Of a stretch of DNA of 64,000 bases, positions 42,240 through 53,564 are shown one piece after another (position 1 is the first letter of the stretch; each line of letters begins with the position of its first letter). Where the stretch lies: assembly GCA_014529385.2 (NCBI GenBank), contig CM043969.1:72992176-73056175 (forward strand), read 5' to 3'. Source of the stretch: Adiantum capillus-veneris (Eukaryota > Streptophyta > Polypodiopsida > Polypodiales > Pteridaceae). A model generated the notes under the pieces. The model was given only the letters and a program-made list of their open reading frames with translations. It did not search any database and was not told the DNA's origin. A program made the translations under genes and the position numbers.

Positions 42240-43018
42240 GAGTTTTTGTTGAGAAGTCTTGGAAAGAGCCTTCTCTACCCACTTCTTGACCATGACTTCT
42301 CTTGGTTGTTGAGGAAGCTTTGCGACTAGAGACTTTGTCCTTCTCATGAGTTCTAGAGAAGTCTCATGCGACTGAAGCATGAGGTTGGCCAATTCATCCA
42401 AAACCTTTTCTTGGGAGTCTCCTGGCTTGAAAGCCTCACAGAACTGCCTTCGTAACGTGGCCCAAGTCGTAAAATGGTTCTCAGCAAACTAATTGTACCA
42501 TTTATCAGCTAAGCCATCCAAGGTTGAAGGGAAGAGCACTAGGTAAGCGTCTTCTCTGTTGAGCTCACGACCCCTACAGAGGGAGACAAATCTCCTAGCA
42601 TGGTCGTCTGCATCCTCTGTGGAAAGTCTTTTGAAAGTCGGAAACTTTATATTCACCTTAGCCAGGACGCTGGTGAGCCCCTCCATGGCTGCCTGTACAA
42701 GAGCTTGGTCAAGAGCTTGTTGTAGCACACAGGGGGTGAGAATTGGACTGGGGAAGGTGATTTGGGAGGTGAAGAATTGTTTGAGGGAGTGGAGGTAACC
42801 GCATGGGAAGGTAGGGGTAACGGGACTGGTGGACTTCTACTTAGCACAAAGGGTTGAGTCTTTCGATGGTAGTACTTTAGAGGACTCAATAATGGGCTTT
42901 GTCGATCTTTGGACTGCCTAGTATGTGTCATGCAATAATTAGAAACCCACCCAAGCTTGGGCACTAAGACTTTAGACTGAGGTGGTCCAGACTTCACTAG
43001 ACCAATGCGAGTGACCAA
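42240..43018 (-). pseudogene. Gag capsid of the minus-strand Gag-protease element
   Basis: FPTFKRLSTEDADDHARRF and DAYLVLFPSTLDGLADKWYN (about 42680-42490) are the gypsy capsid pattern (LFPxTLxGxAxxWY). After a stop at about 42488 the frame region 42401-42240 continues with a Lys/Gln-rich C-terminus. N-terminal Pro/Ser-rich sequence is in another frame (42653-43018). Cut at 42229 by the nested element. Confidence 0.82.
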
Positions 43019-43145
43019 GATGAGCGACTAGACCAAGACAAGTGATTGGACCAGGGCGAGTAACTAGTCCAAGACGAGTGACTAGACCAGGGCGAGTAAC
43101 TAGTCCAAGACGAGTGAGTAGACCAGGGTGAGTGACGAGACCAGC
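43008..43145 (-). repeat. 18-bp minisatellite in the gag leader
   Basis: About seven variants of GACTAGACCAGGGCGAGT alternate with GTCCAAGACGAG forms. On the minus strand they would encode GLVTRPGLVTRL repeats. Confidence 0.85.
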
Positions 43146-43258
43146 TGGTTGAGTTGGTCGAGAGGAAGCTGGATGAGACCAACAGACCAACAAAGGCGAG
43201 AGCTTAAACCAGCTAGCTCCTCAACCTGTAGGCGCAACAGAGTGAGACTTCAGTTGAG

Positions 43259-43277
43259 GTCCCATCGGGTGTGCCAA
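43259..43277 (-). other. Candidate primer binding site
   Basis: The minus strand reads TGGCACACCCGATGGGACC, 13 bases inside the LTR. TGG start and position suggest a tRNA primer other than Met. The gap is longer than usual, so this is tentative. Confidence 0.4.
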
Positions 43278-43290
43278 AAAGGAGATCACC

Positions 43291-43870
43291 TGTAGCGGAG
43301 ATAATATGTCGTGCTCTCTACAGTGGGTGCTCCTCAATGCAGTGTGCGTGAAATCTCACTCCAACACGATGAAAACTCAGAAGATATTCAATAACACTAC
43401 AAAACATGACTCAGCAGTAGAACCTGAACAGCATGGGACTCGACTAACTGAATAGATCAGTACAGACCTTGGAATGGCATCACACTCAGCTCCAGCCCAG
43501 AACTCACAGGTACAGTGGGGGTGTCGAGGCTCAAATGTGCAGGGATGGTGTAGACTTGTTGTGCGTGAACTCCAGATACTAGACTCAAGAACTCATGATC
43601 ATACAAAGAAGGTGATCTTGTGATATCCGACCACTGGAACCAACCACACATATGTACCACCATAAGGAGCCACCAATGGCTAACAAATATCTGGTCCAGC
43701 CAAGTCTATCTCCAAACTATAGCGGTGGTGGTCCGGCCACGCTGTCGACCAAACCACCACCCGTATCCCTGCCACGTGTCACTGTCCATGCGAGAGTCCA
43801 TGTAGTGCGAACTCCAGCCCAACTGTACTAATTGTCTATCCCATGCCAATGACACTATAGCCCTGCTACA
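43291..43870 (-). repeat. 5' LTR of the Gag-protease element
   Basis: 580 bp, plus-strand ends TGTAGCGGAG and CCCTGCTACA, followed by the target duplication ATATC. Confidence 0.92.
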
Positions 43871-43875
43871 ATATC

Positions 43876-45904
43876 CTGACACATACTTTGCGCCCCCCTC
43901 ATGCCTCGTACCTGTATGCTTTGAACCTCCTCAGGCAAGCATGAAAACGAAAAATAATCGTCGAGAGTGCGAGCTAGACCCTTTGCCATGGGGCCCAAAG
44001 AGACGTGAAGCCTGCTACCAACTGGGTGGCCTCTCTGTGTGCTGACCATGGGGTTCCAAACAAGAGGATGCCTCAAGCGCTCCTGCGTGCAAGTGGGCTG
44101 ATGCTGCTCCTTGCCACTCCTCAGCTACTCCCAGGACCTAAGTAGGCCCGCAGTAAATCGGTCCTCCAACCCGTGCTCAGATCAGCTCTGCGCATCTATG
44201 TAAAAATCCACCTGGTTAACAGGATCCAAGGGTCGCCCACGTGAGGAACTCGAGCTCGAATCTGGTGAAACAGCTCCTTCCAGGGCTCCTCCCCTGGAAG
44301 TAGTCCTCTAACCACAAGCTTCCCAAGGATGGCTTTGCTCTGCTATGGTGGGTCTATGATCTCCAGCCCCCCCTCAAAAACTGGTAAGATAATGACTTGC
44401 TAGGCCACGTTGGCTTGGTTAACTGGATGTCGTGTCCTGACCATAGAAAATTCCTGATTAGCCTCTCTAGCTGGCTGATACAGGAGCTTCAGAAAATCCA
44501 GTGAGACGTGATGTACCGCATAGTAGCCAATAACACCTGATTGGCCACTACAACTCTGCGTGCCAAAGAGAGCCGTGTCGAACTCTAATGGAGCAACTTC
44601 CTCCTAATGGATAGAAGGAGGGGAGGAGTCTGCTGCTCTACGGACAAATCCAAGTCATCCTAACAACCCAAATAGCGTACAGAAGTCCCTAGGGGGATCC
44701 ACCTAAAGCCTTCACTCGGCGACCAATCAAGTGTAGGAGCACTGCCAACCTAGAAAGCCACTGTCTTCCTCCAGTACATGGCTGAGTCGTCAGCAAACTC
44801 AGCATCATGTAGCTCGTCTCCCCTAATAGGGATCTCTAGACCCGCAAGCCAAGCTCTTGTGAAGTCAAAAATCTGCTCATCGCCTCAGCATAGAAGAGAA
44901 AGAGGAAGGGGCAAGAGAGCAACCCTATCTAACCGAGTGCGTGAGCATGGAGCGTTACCCTCTTCCCTTTTCTAAGAGCACCTGACTGTGTGCACATCTG
45001 TATAGGGCTGACACACCTCTAATCCAAGCATCTGAGAACCTAATCTTGTGTAGGTGCCCTCGAAGAAGTCCCAGTCAACTCTGTTGTAAGCCTTCTCAAA
45101 ATGGAGAGGTATCACAAGATCCTCTCCTCGGAGATGCGCGAGGGCAGGCGCCTCCCAAAAGGTGAAAGTGTTGTCAAGGATACTACGATCCTTGACAAAA
45201 CCTGTATGGGTCCCATGTATAATGCCCTCAAGCAGTGGCCGAATCCTCAAACTTAGAGCCTTGGCTAAGATTTTGTAGACTAAGTTGAGAATGGTGATGG
45301 GTTGCCACTGCCTAATCTCATCCAAGGAGCCTCCCTCCTTGGGAAGAAGGTATATCAAGCCCTCACTCATGCTGTAAGACATCTCTCCAGTGCAAAATGT
45401 ATTGATAGGCTCTGTACAAATCCGAACTAAGCATGTCCCAATACTCCCCTAGACAACTACCTCGGGGGAGTGTCTTGAGAGCCTCATGGAGCTCCTTTGG
45501 CCATCTGCTCCTCCATCCAAGAACATTCTGGATGGTGCTCCCGCATTCGTTAAATGTTCAAGAATCCCACAAGGCTACCTTGAACCTCAATAGTGACCCC
45601 CTAGGCCTTGCACAATGATATCTCTGCCCACAATGACTTGCTGCCATGTGTCTGCAATAGTCATATATATACCTTCCTTAATGCCTCTAAGCCCAAAAGT
45701 AGCTGGCCAAAATATCTCATAGTGACCACGCAAGATGTGTCCACAATGCCGAATGCGGCTCTCACAAAGGTGATGCTCTTGAAGTGTAAGTATATGTATC
45801 GCATCACCCATAAGGCATCCCTGAAGTTCCCATCTCAGTCTACCCCTCTTGCATATAAACTGGGGTCCACCAAGCCCTTGCACATTCCATGAGACAATCC
45901 TCAT
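43876..45904 (-). pseudogene. L1-type LINE ORF2 (endonuclease and RT), decayed
   Basis: Starts near 45904 with MRIVSWNVQGLGGPQ and LTLQEHHL, the AP-type endonuclease N-terminus. RT begins by 45350 (EGLIYLLPKEGG, WQPITILNLVYKILAKAL, HGTHTGFVKDRSILDN), so the endonuclease is mostly deleted. Motif A reads LHFEKAYNRVDW where LINEs have LDFEKAYDRV; the catalytic Asp is His. The FADD box is intact at about 44774-44812 (EFADDSAMYW). The remainder to 43876 is broken by stops. It joins 35945 after the LTR element is removed. Confidence 0.88.
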
Positions 45905-45909
45905 GGGGT

Positions 45910-46340
45910 CAATGAGAGAAAACCGATGCTACCTTGAGATTTGGAGACTATCTACTATTGTGCCTATCTTCAAGGTAGGTGATCCTACGGAGCCTCGAAA
46001 CTACCATACTATTATGAATGGATACACATTGGCACGGTTGTATGCATTTATCCTTGAGCAACAGTTGTGCGGATGGGAAGAGAGTGAGGGGATATGGGCA
46101 GCGGGATAGACCAGTTTCAAGAGAGGGTTCTCCACTCTTGACCATATTCTGACACTCGAAGCCATCATTGAGGAGGGTAAGGGCACATTGGAGACGGATA
46201 TCTGATTTAGTTCACTCCACTATTGGAGTGAAACAAAGTTGTTCATTGTCTCCTACTCTATTTGGTATGTATATAGATGAGGTTTTCGATTACATTGACA
46301 AAGAGGGTGACAGAGGTGCCCAACTTGCACCATAGCAGCG
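45910..46340 (+). pseudogene. Non-LTR RT fragment of a second lineage
   Basis: Plus strand: STIVPIFKVGDPTEPRNYHT, ARLYAFILEQQL, TSFKRGFSTLDHILTLEAIIEEG and GVKQSCSLSPTLFGMYIDEV. These are RT blocks 1 to 4 of LINE-type enzymes, with GVKQxCxLSPTLF characteristic. Wording differs from the L1 RT at 45000, so it is another clade. In-frame stops near 46110 and 46205; the catalytic box is absent. It lies between ORF1 and ORF2 of the minus-strand LINE and may be an insertion there. Confidence 0.82.
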
Positions 46341-46851
46341 AACGTGGCAATCTTGGAGGCCAATAGTCCGCCTTTGAGCGACCTCGAGATAAGCACGCCT
46401 AAAGTGCCTGTCCAACCCATGCCCAAGATGAGTGTGTAGTCCGTAGAGCTATATCCTCAGTCTAGGAATCCTCATCTACGTGTACATAGCAAGGCACACA
46501 TTGGGTGTCGGCAAAGTAGTATATCACAATGTGTCTACAACTTGTTGCGTCAGGAGGTATCACAAAGAACTTGGCCATTGGCCGTAGTGTCTGGATTAGG
46601 TCTGACCTTCCCAAGTCCCCAGTGTGGTGAGAGAACTCAAGAGCTTGGACATGGAGCCAATCCAGCACTGTATGCATGGTAGATTCCAGCGAAAAAGAGA
46701 AACCAACCGCTGTGTCCAAGGCATTTGCACTTGTGGCTGCCAAGAATAGAACATGTTCTCTGAAGCAAGCTGCCTTAAGGTCAAAATATGGGTCACTAAG
46801 GAAGCGTCTGAAGTCTAGTCGAAATGCACTACGAAGAGACCTTCGAGCTCA

Positions 46852-46929
<78 letters not shown>

Positions 46930-47175
46930 ATAGAGTAGCTGGTGCCAATGTGGTGCAAAGGAGTGTCATGTCCCTTGAGCCGGTGGTGGGGTATGAGACG
47001 GGCCATTAGACGAGGTTGTGGGTCTAATGGGGGAGATGGGAGGGGGCCCGGAAGAGGGGGAGGTGGAGGCAGGGTGGTGGAGTCGGTGGGTGAAGAGGAT
47101 CAAATCGGTTCTCCTCAAGGATATCCTGCTGTAGAGGATCAAATCAATTCTCTGTAGGAACCCAATGCTGCTGGC
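46341..47175 (-). other. LINE ORF1-ORF2 interval, unclear, with microsatellite
   Basis: A minus-strand frame at 46462-46743 (93 residues) has no motif I know. 46856-46924 is a compound CT then CA microsatellite. A G-rich block (GGGGGAGGTGGAGGC) lies at about 47060. Confidence 0.4.
46856..46924 (+). repeat. Compound CT/CA microsatellite
   Basis: CT for about 38 bases passes directly into CA for about 31. Confidence 0.95.
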
Positions 47176-47978
47176 CTATCGTAGGTGAATCACCAAGGGG
47201 GCGTGTGGGTCGTGTCTGTCCCTGGTGGGGATGACCATGTACCTGCTAGACATCATCTGACTAGGCACCCATCCTTGAGGAGGTTCTAGCCGAAGCATCC
47301 GGAGTCTCTGTTTGTCGTGTCTGGCAGCCTTGGCAAGCCAAGTCTGTGTCGTGGGTCGGGTCCTCCTACGAGGAAAGGCATTCACAAGATGGCCCATTTG
47401 TCCGCATATGAAGCATTGGCTCAGGAGTTCCAAATACTCAATGCTCTGTCGGAACCATCCGCCACCCATTCTAGGTTGTAGGACTACCTTCGAGAGAGTG
47501 TGAGTGTTTCAAACCAAAACTCGAATTATAGGTATATGTGCTTGCTTGGCAACGATTGAAGCTACCGTGTGGTGTCTCCAAGACGGTCCCAATCTGTCAA
47601 CGAATCTTGGATAGTCATCGGAGGTATTCTCTCCTTAGGCCGGGAAAGCAAACTGAGATGGGTAAATCTACTTCCTTGATCAGAGCATTTGAAACTGGGT
47701 TGAAACCTTGGCTCCGTAGTCGAAGATGGGCCTTGATTGCTCGGATGGCCAGCAGGCTCAAGGGAATGACCTTGGTTGCCATCTCGGGAGTCTCAAACTC
47801 GACCTGGTAGTAGCCACACCCGAGGAACTAGACGTCAATGATCGATCCCACTTCCGAGAGAAGGCGGATTGGAGGGCATCATGAGCCTCGCCTTTGTTGG
47901 GCGGGTGCCGATAATCTTGCAGAGAACAAAAGTGGCTTGAAGGCGCTCTACCTCTGCTACAAGGCTCGCTTGCTCCAT
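47176..47978 (-). pseudogene. LINE ORF1 (nucleic-acid-binding protein)
   Basis: The likely start is Met at 47978 (MEQASLVAEVERLQ), then ATFVLCKIIGTRPTKARL and, after breaks, YYQVEFETPEMATKV and ISVCFPGLRREYL: the pattern of plant LINE ORF1 N-terminal domains. The zinc knuckle at about 47420-47375 reads CFICGQMGHLVNAF, where the final Cys is Phe. An in-frame TAG occurs near 47833. ORF1 coats the LINE RNA. Confidence 0.75.
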
Positions 47979-49289
47979 GGCGGAAAAGAGAGTCAATGGT
48001 GGGCTTGAGGGGTCGGGCGAGGGGGACTTTGTCTGAGTCCCTCTGAGGTGGGGCAGGAGCCTCGATCCGCGTATGTACCCGATGACGGGGGTGTCGATAT
48101 CAAGGGTGATGTTGCAAACCCACACACCCACCCACATAGTCCACTCCCCTCCACAAGAGGGGACATGAGGAGGTGGAGGCTAGGGTGTGAATGCGGCTTG
48201 GGGAGGGGTTGAAGACGGACTGAGAGGAGAGAAGCAGAGTGCAGGGAGAAGGTAGGCTTGGGGGTGGGGGGGAGGGGGGGAGATTAGTAGGGGCTAAAGG
48301 GAGGCATTGTGAGGGCGAGTGGCTGAGGAGGTATTGCTCCCGCGATGCGGAGCAGCAGGGGTGTGGGCTTCAACAAGCAGACCTACGCTTCTCTGACTAC
48401 TTTGAAATGTTGGACCAAGATGTGATGGATAGTAGGTACATGTGGATGAGTCTAATGTAAATGTTAGATTTGGATGTACCACGTTGAACCCAATTTGTGC
48501 ATGCTCTGTGGGTGTATACCATACGACTCTAGATTGTTGATAGGCAAGAACTCTTATGGAAACATCATATTGCACTAAGACCAAGTGGCAGGACAAGATG
48601 TTTAACTCATCCACCACTATGTCTAACCACATTAGGGAGATGCCGTAAGGCATTCAAATTAAACCATTCAGCTAAAAACGTGTTTATTGGTCTTGTCCTA
48701 TTTCTTTACCTCAATGTTATAGGTTTGCAAATCTCCCATTTTGGTGTTGGAAGAAGCTCGATTGGTGCTGCAGTTTTTCAACCTACTTTCTAGTGGTTGA
48801 ATACAGTGTTGGGTGTATGTACGCATATTGTGATAGAAACATTTGGTTTTGGGTCCATTGCAAGTTTCTAACAGTTTTTTAATTTTCTATAAACATGTCT
48901 ACAATGATATAATCAACTCTATTGTAAGTGGGAAGCTAAACAAGAACAACTTCAATGCTTGGAAGTTTAGAAAGACTTGGTAAGAGGACTGGAACATCAA
49001 GTACTAGAATTGAAATTTGGAGACAAGACCTAGCGGGGTGGAGGTTCCCACTCAGATGTGGTGGCTCGTAAGCTAGGTATCCCATGTAGTACTTATTTAA
49101 TATTGATGTTTGAATCGATACAACTGCCAGGGAGTCTCATAATCTACAACAATGCATTGATCTCCAAAGTGCTCGTAAGGCTATGAATTCAAAGGCAATG
49201 TGGCCCAAAATGAAACTGCTATCAAAAGACAAGATCCAAAAACCTGGGAAAGTCAACGCTGCACTAATCTGCATAGTTCTCTCGAGACT
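47979..49289. other. LINE 5' leader and unassigned sequence
   Basis: 48130-48310 is GC-rich with G runs (GGGGGTGGGGGGGAGGGGGG), plausible as the 5' end of the minus-strand LINE. 48660-49289 has no gene I can support; a phrase near 48925 (GKLNKNNFNAWKF on plus) resembles a copia Gag opening but is followed by a stop. Confidence 0.4.
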
Positions 49290-51802
49290 ATCCTCCTCTC
49301 TACATGACACGTCGTTAAATAGAGCGAATCGACGGTGGGGCTTGCTAGGGCCGTTGGATTGTGGAGCATGTAAATTCGGGTGGGATAAAGGGGGCAGCAG
49401 AGAAATCGAGGCGTCGCTGAAAGCTCTGCAATCGAATAACGGTGAGGGAAATTTGGACTGCGCAAGGGAAAGCGGCATTGGGTCTGCACCAAGGCATCAA
49501 CACGATGCCATAGCCCTGCAATGAATGTAGCCTCCGTCTGCTAGCTCTCTTAAGTTGTGCTCCTTCGCCCTAGCTCTGAGCTGCCTGCGATGCTCTTTTT
49601 CACTTCATCAAGCATAAGCATTGCGTTTGCGAGGGAGCCCGAATTTACCTGAGTTTTCTATCCCTCTATTCCCTCGTACGGGCCTGGCCGCTCCTACTTC
49701 CTTGCACTTCCGAATTTCCCTCGCTGCACCTTCACTGCCTCATTCAAGCCTTCTCAAGCTTTACCTTGCACTTCCTTGCACTTCCGAATTTCCCTCGCTG
49801 CACCTTCACTGCCTCATTCAAGCCTTCTCAAGCTTTACCTTCGCTTAAGGTTGAGCATGGAAAAGAAGCTCATTTAAAAGCCAGAAGGCAGGGTCATGTG
49901 TTGCGAGGAGAGGAGGACCGCGTGAGAGGGAGTTGGTGGAATAGAGAAGGATTGGGCGGACTGGACTGTGGATTGCATTGAAGCCGTCGTCAAGCTCAAC
50001 CTTAAGTGTGCTGGTTAAAAAATCTTCAAATTGCAAGATGATGACACTTCGCAAAACTCCACGACGATCTCACTCGAGCATGTGCTTACAAAAAGCCTCA
50101 GTACCCGCAAAGAATGGAGCAAAGGAGACGTCTAATCATGCTTGTAAAGCAAAACGAAGCCTTATGAAGAGGAGAGACGAGTCTTCCTCTCCGCATTCAC
50201 AACGAGATATTGATGCATACGAAACGGGGATCATGATATGATCGACACACCACTTCTTCGATCTATATTTTTGAGAGAAGGAACTCTGTGAAATATGATG
50301 TGATTAAATTGATCGTTTTTTAGTTTTGTGTATATATTGGATAGAGAGCGGACAAAGAGAGAGAGAGAGAGAGTAGGAGATGAGAATGCCTATTCATGTC
50401 TAAGCAAAGCAACTCTTCATTGAGGAGTTTAGGGAAAGAGATGGGGCGCTTGTCCGCTATTGTCAAGTAGACGAAACCTGTCCAAAGTGAAATAGAGCAT
50501 GGGAGAAACGCGTTGACCTTATCCACCATATCAAAGAGCGCCATGGTCTTATCGGCGATGTTCTTCGTAGAGACGCGAGGAGATCAAAGGGTAGTCAAAA
50601 GCGTGAATTGGCTAATGGATAACGGTTCTGTAGGCAAGCCAAAACACGGTTTCAAAGCATCGAAACTCGCATAAAACTTGCCTGAAAAAAGCATGTAAAA
50701 TATCTCAATGCAAATGGTGAGAAGAGGTGGCGTGTAAACTCTTCCTTTCAAAAGATGTCATACGAAGAATGGTTTGCGAATCGTTTGTAAGAGGAAATGA
50801 CTGTTGGAGAGTGACATGTCAACTCGACTTGCGAAGATGAAAACAAACATTGAAAAAAGTTATGAGAGGATAGTAAGAGATATAAAATTTTAAGTTGAAG
50901 TTTATTTGCTTGCTTAAATGTCTCTCTAGTCAAGAAAATATAAGAATAACAAACATGAGGAAGAAGAAGAAAAGAAAATAGATTTAGAACATGAGAATAA
51001 TGCTTTCTCACGTACTAAGAGTATGGAAAGTGAAGATGAATATACATCATAAATAGAGGATGAGGAACATTCCTAAACCATATCTTCGGTAATTTTGTTA
51101 AGTATTGGTTGTTTTATTACTTTATACCTATAAATTGTCACTGATTTGTTTTCAATTTTTAATATTTTTGTTTTATTTTCTTTCTATTTCATTAAGCAAA
51201 ATAAGGTGATCATGCCGTCAATGAAAAATGGTAAATGTAAAATCCAAACACATCTAGACATTTCTTCTCCAAGTGCGAATACTTATGTGTATAATCTCTT
51301 GATGGGTTCAAACACGTCACAGTACGCCTTCTTCCATATAATGATTTTTTTTTTTTACATAGTATGTAATAAGTGACTTATGTTTAGTAGATTTTCTAAA
51401 GGTATCCACATCCAATTGTGCTCATCAAGATATGGACTTGAGATAACATATGATGTTAAACTTGCAAGTGAAATTACAAGCAAGAAAACAAAGTTCTCGT
51501 GGACTCAATTTTTTTGTCATGTAACTGTTGCTTGTTAAAGTTGATTTTTGATTGAATGGTTTACAGATATATAACATAATAAATGACCTTGTAGCTGGAT
51601 GGAGTATATTTTTGAAGAAGAGACTCTCAATCATGTTTGGTTCATTGATAGCTTGTGGTTGTCTTTTATTAAAACCTTGCCTAATAAAAGAGCAATGCGA
51701 AATTACTTTAGCAGAGTTTACTTTTTTAACCGCATGTTCATTTTTTTTTTCGATTGTGGATGAGTATGGTTCCCTCATGTGACCATTGAAGGCTTGTTGT
51801 AA
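49290..51802 (+). repeat. Left arm of a large inverted repeat
   Basis: Its reverse complement aligns along 52069-54527. Landmarks in order include GGGCCGTTGGATTGTGGAGCA, GCATCAACRCGATGCCATAG, CTTAAGGTTGAGCATGGAAA, TTGAAGCCGTCGTCAAGCTC, a GA run with GTGTATATATTGGATAGAG, AAAAGATRTCATACGAAGAA and ATCAAGATATGGACTTGAGA. A 75-bp segment (about 49695-49845) is tandemly doubled only in this arm. Confidence 0.9.
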
Positions 51803-52068
51803 TTTTTCAATTGCCATGCGGTTAGGCATCTCCATGTTCACGTGAGAGAACCATCTTAAAGTGAGCTGCACAACTTTAAAGTGATTTGACACATTTTAGA
51901 ATCATAATCCATTCTAGTAATAAGTATCATCAAAAGCACAAGCTCACAATTTACTTACTCACTTTTTGGTGTGCGGTTTATTCATACTACCTTTGATCAA
52001 TAATTTCATGACAGGCATTATATAATATCCATAATCCTTAATATTTGTTTGACTTGGCATCAACATAT
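51803..52068. other. Spacer of the large inverted repeat
   Basis: About 266 AT-rich bases with no ORF of note, lying between the two arm ends (GACCATTGAAGGCTTGTTG and, inverted, GACCATTGGACGCTTGTTA). Confidence 0.75.
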
Positions 52069-53511
52069 AACAAGCGTCCAATGGTCGCATGAGAGAACCA
52101 TACTCATCCACCAATCGAAAAAAAATGAATATGCGGTTGAAAATGTCAACTCTACTAAAGTAGTTTCGTATTGCTTTTTCACTAGGCAAGGTTTAACAAA
52201 AGACAACCATAAGCTATCAATGAGCCAAACATGATTGAGAGCCCCCTCTTTAAAAATATGCTTCATCTAGCTAAAAGGTCATGGTCTTATTATGCTACAT
52301 ATTCGTAAACCATTCAATAAAAAATCAACTCTAAGAAGCAACACTTACATGACAAAGAAATTGAGTGCACGTGAACTTTGTCATTTTGTATGTAATTTCA
52401 CTTTCAAGTTTAGTATCATATTTATCTCAAGTCCATATCTTGATGAACACAATTGGATGTGGATACCCTTAGAAAGTCTATTAAACATAGGTGACTCATT
52501 GCATACTATGTCAAAAAAGAAATAAAACCATTTTATGGAAGTGAGCGTATCATGGTTTGTTTGAGCCCATCAAGAGGTTATGCGCATAAGTACTCGCACT
52601 TTGAGAAGAAATGTGTATATGTGTTTGGATTTTATCTTTATCATTTTTCATTGGCGACATGATCACCTCATTTTGCTTAAATTGAATAGAAAGAAAAAAC
52701 AAAAATGTTAAAAATTGAAAATAAAGTCGTGGCAATTTATGGGTACAAAGTAATAAAATAAGTAATACTTGGCAAAATATTGGAGATATAGTTTGGGGAT
52801 GTTCCTCATCCTGCATTTGTGATATATATTCATCTTCACTCTCCCTACTCTTAGTAGGTGAGAATTATTCTCATGTTCTAAATTCATCTCTTTTTCTTCT
52901 TCCTCCTCATGTTTGTTATTCTTGTATTTTCTTGTTTAGAGAGACATTTAAGCATGCAAACAATCTTAAAACTTTGAATTTTATACATAAGATACAATTA
53001 TGAAAGCATTGAAGCAAAGAATGAGAGCATCTCTTACTATCCTCTCGTCTCCTTTTGCAATATTTGTTTTCATCTTCGCAACTCGAGTTGGCATGTTACT
53101 CTCCCACTTTGTTATTTTCTCTTGTACATGGTTCGCAAACCATTCTTCGTATGATATCTTTTGAAAAGAAGAGTTTAAACGCCATCTCTTCTCACCAGTT
53201 GCATTGAGATATTTAAAATGCTTCTTTCGTGCAAGTTTTATGTCTTTGAAACCGCGTTTTGGCTTGCCTATGGGACCGTGATCCATTACTCAATTCAGGC
53301 TTTTGACTACCCTTCGGTCTTCCTGTGGCTCTAAAAGGAACGTCGACGATAAAGAACATAACGCTCTTTGATATGGTGGATAAGGTCAATGCGTTTCTTC
53401 CATGCTCTATTCCACTTTTGACAAGTTTCGTCTACTCGACAATAGCGGACAAGCGTCCCATCTCTTTCTTTAAACTCCTCAATGAAGAGTTTCTTTGCTT
53501 AGACATTAATA

Positions 53512-53564
<53 letters not shown>

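Larger units (their letters stand above)
35946..43870 (-). mobile_element. Gag-protease LTR element nested in the LINE
   Basis: LTRs at 35946-36109 and 43291-43870 share TGTAGCGGAGATAAT at one end and GCTACA at the other. ATATC precedes the first (35941-35945) and follows the last (43871-43875), a 5-bp target duplication. LINE sequence resumes exactly outside. Internal minus-strand content is Gag, zinc knuckles and protease, with no RT or integrase before the 3' LTR. A plus-strand gypsy element is nested in its gag. Confidence 0.92.

Noticed and set aside
43008-43145. CRISPR-like array suggested by regular short repeats
   Set aside because: Units are degenerate, without unique spacers, in a plant retroelement; it is a minisatellite. 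The same holds for 40824-41030 and 41332-41445.
48900-48990. Copia Gag start (GKLNKNNFNAWKF)
   Set aside because: Only about 20 residues fit before a stop, with no LTR or primer site nearby.
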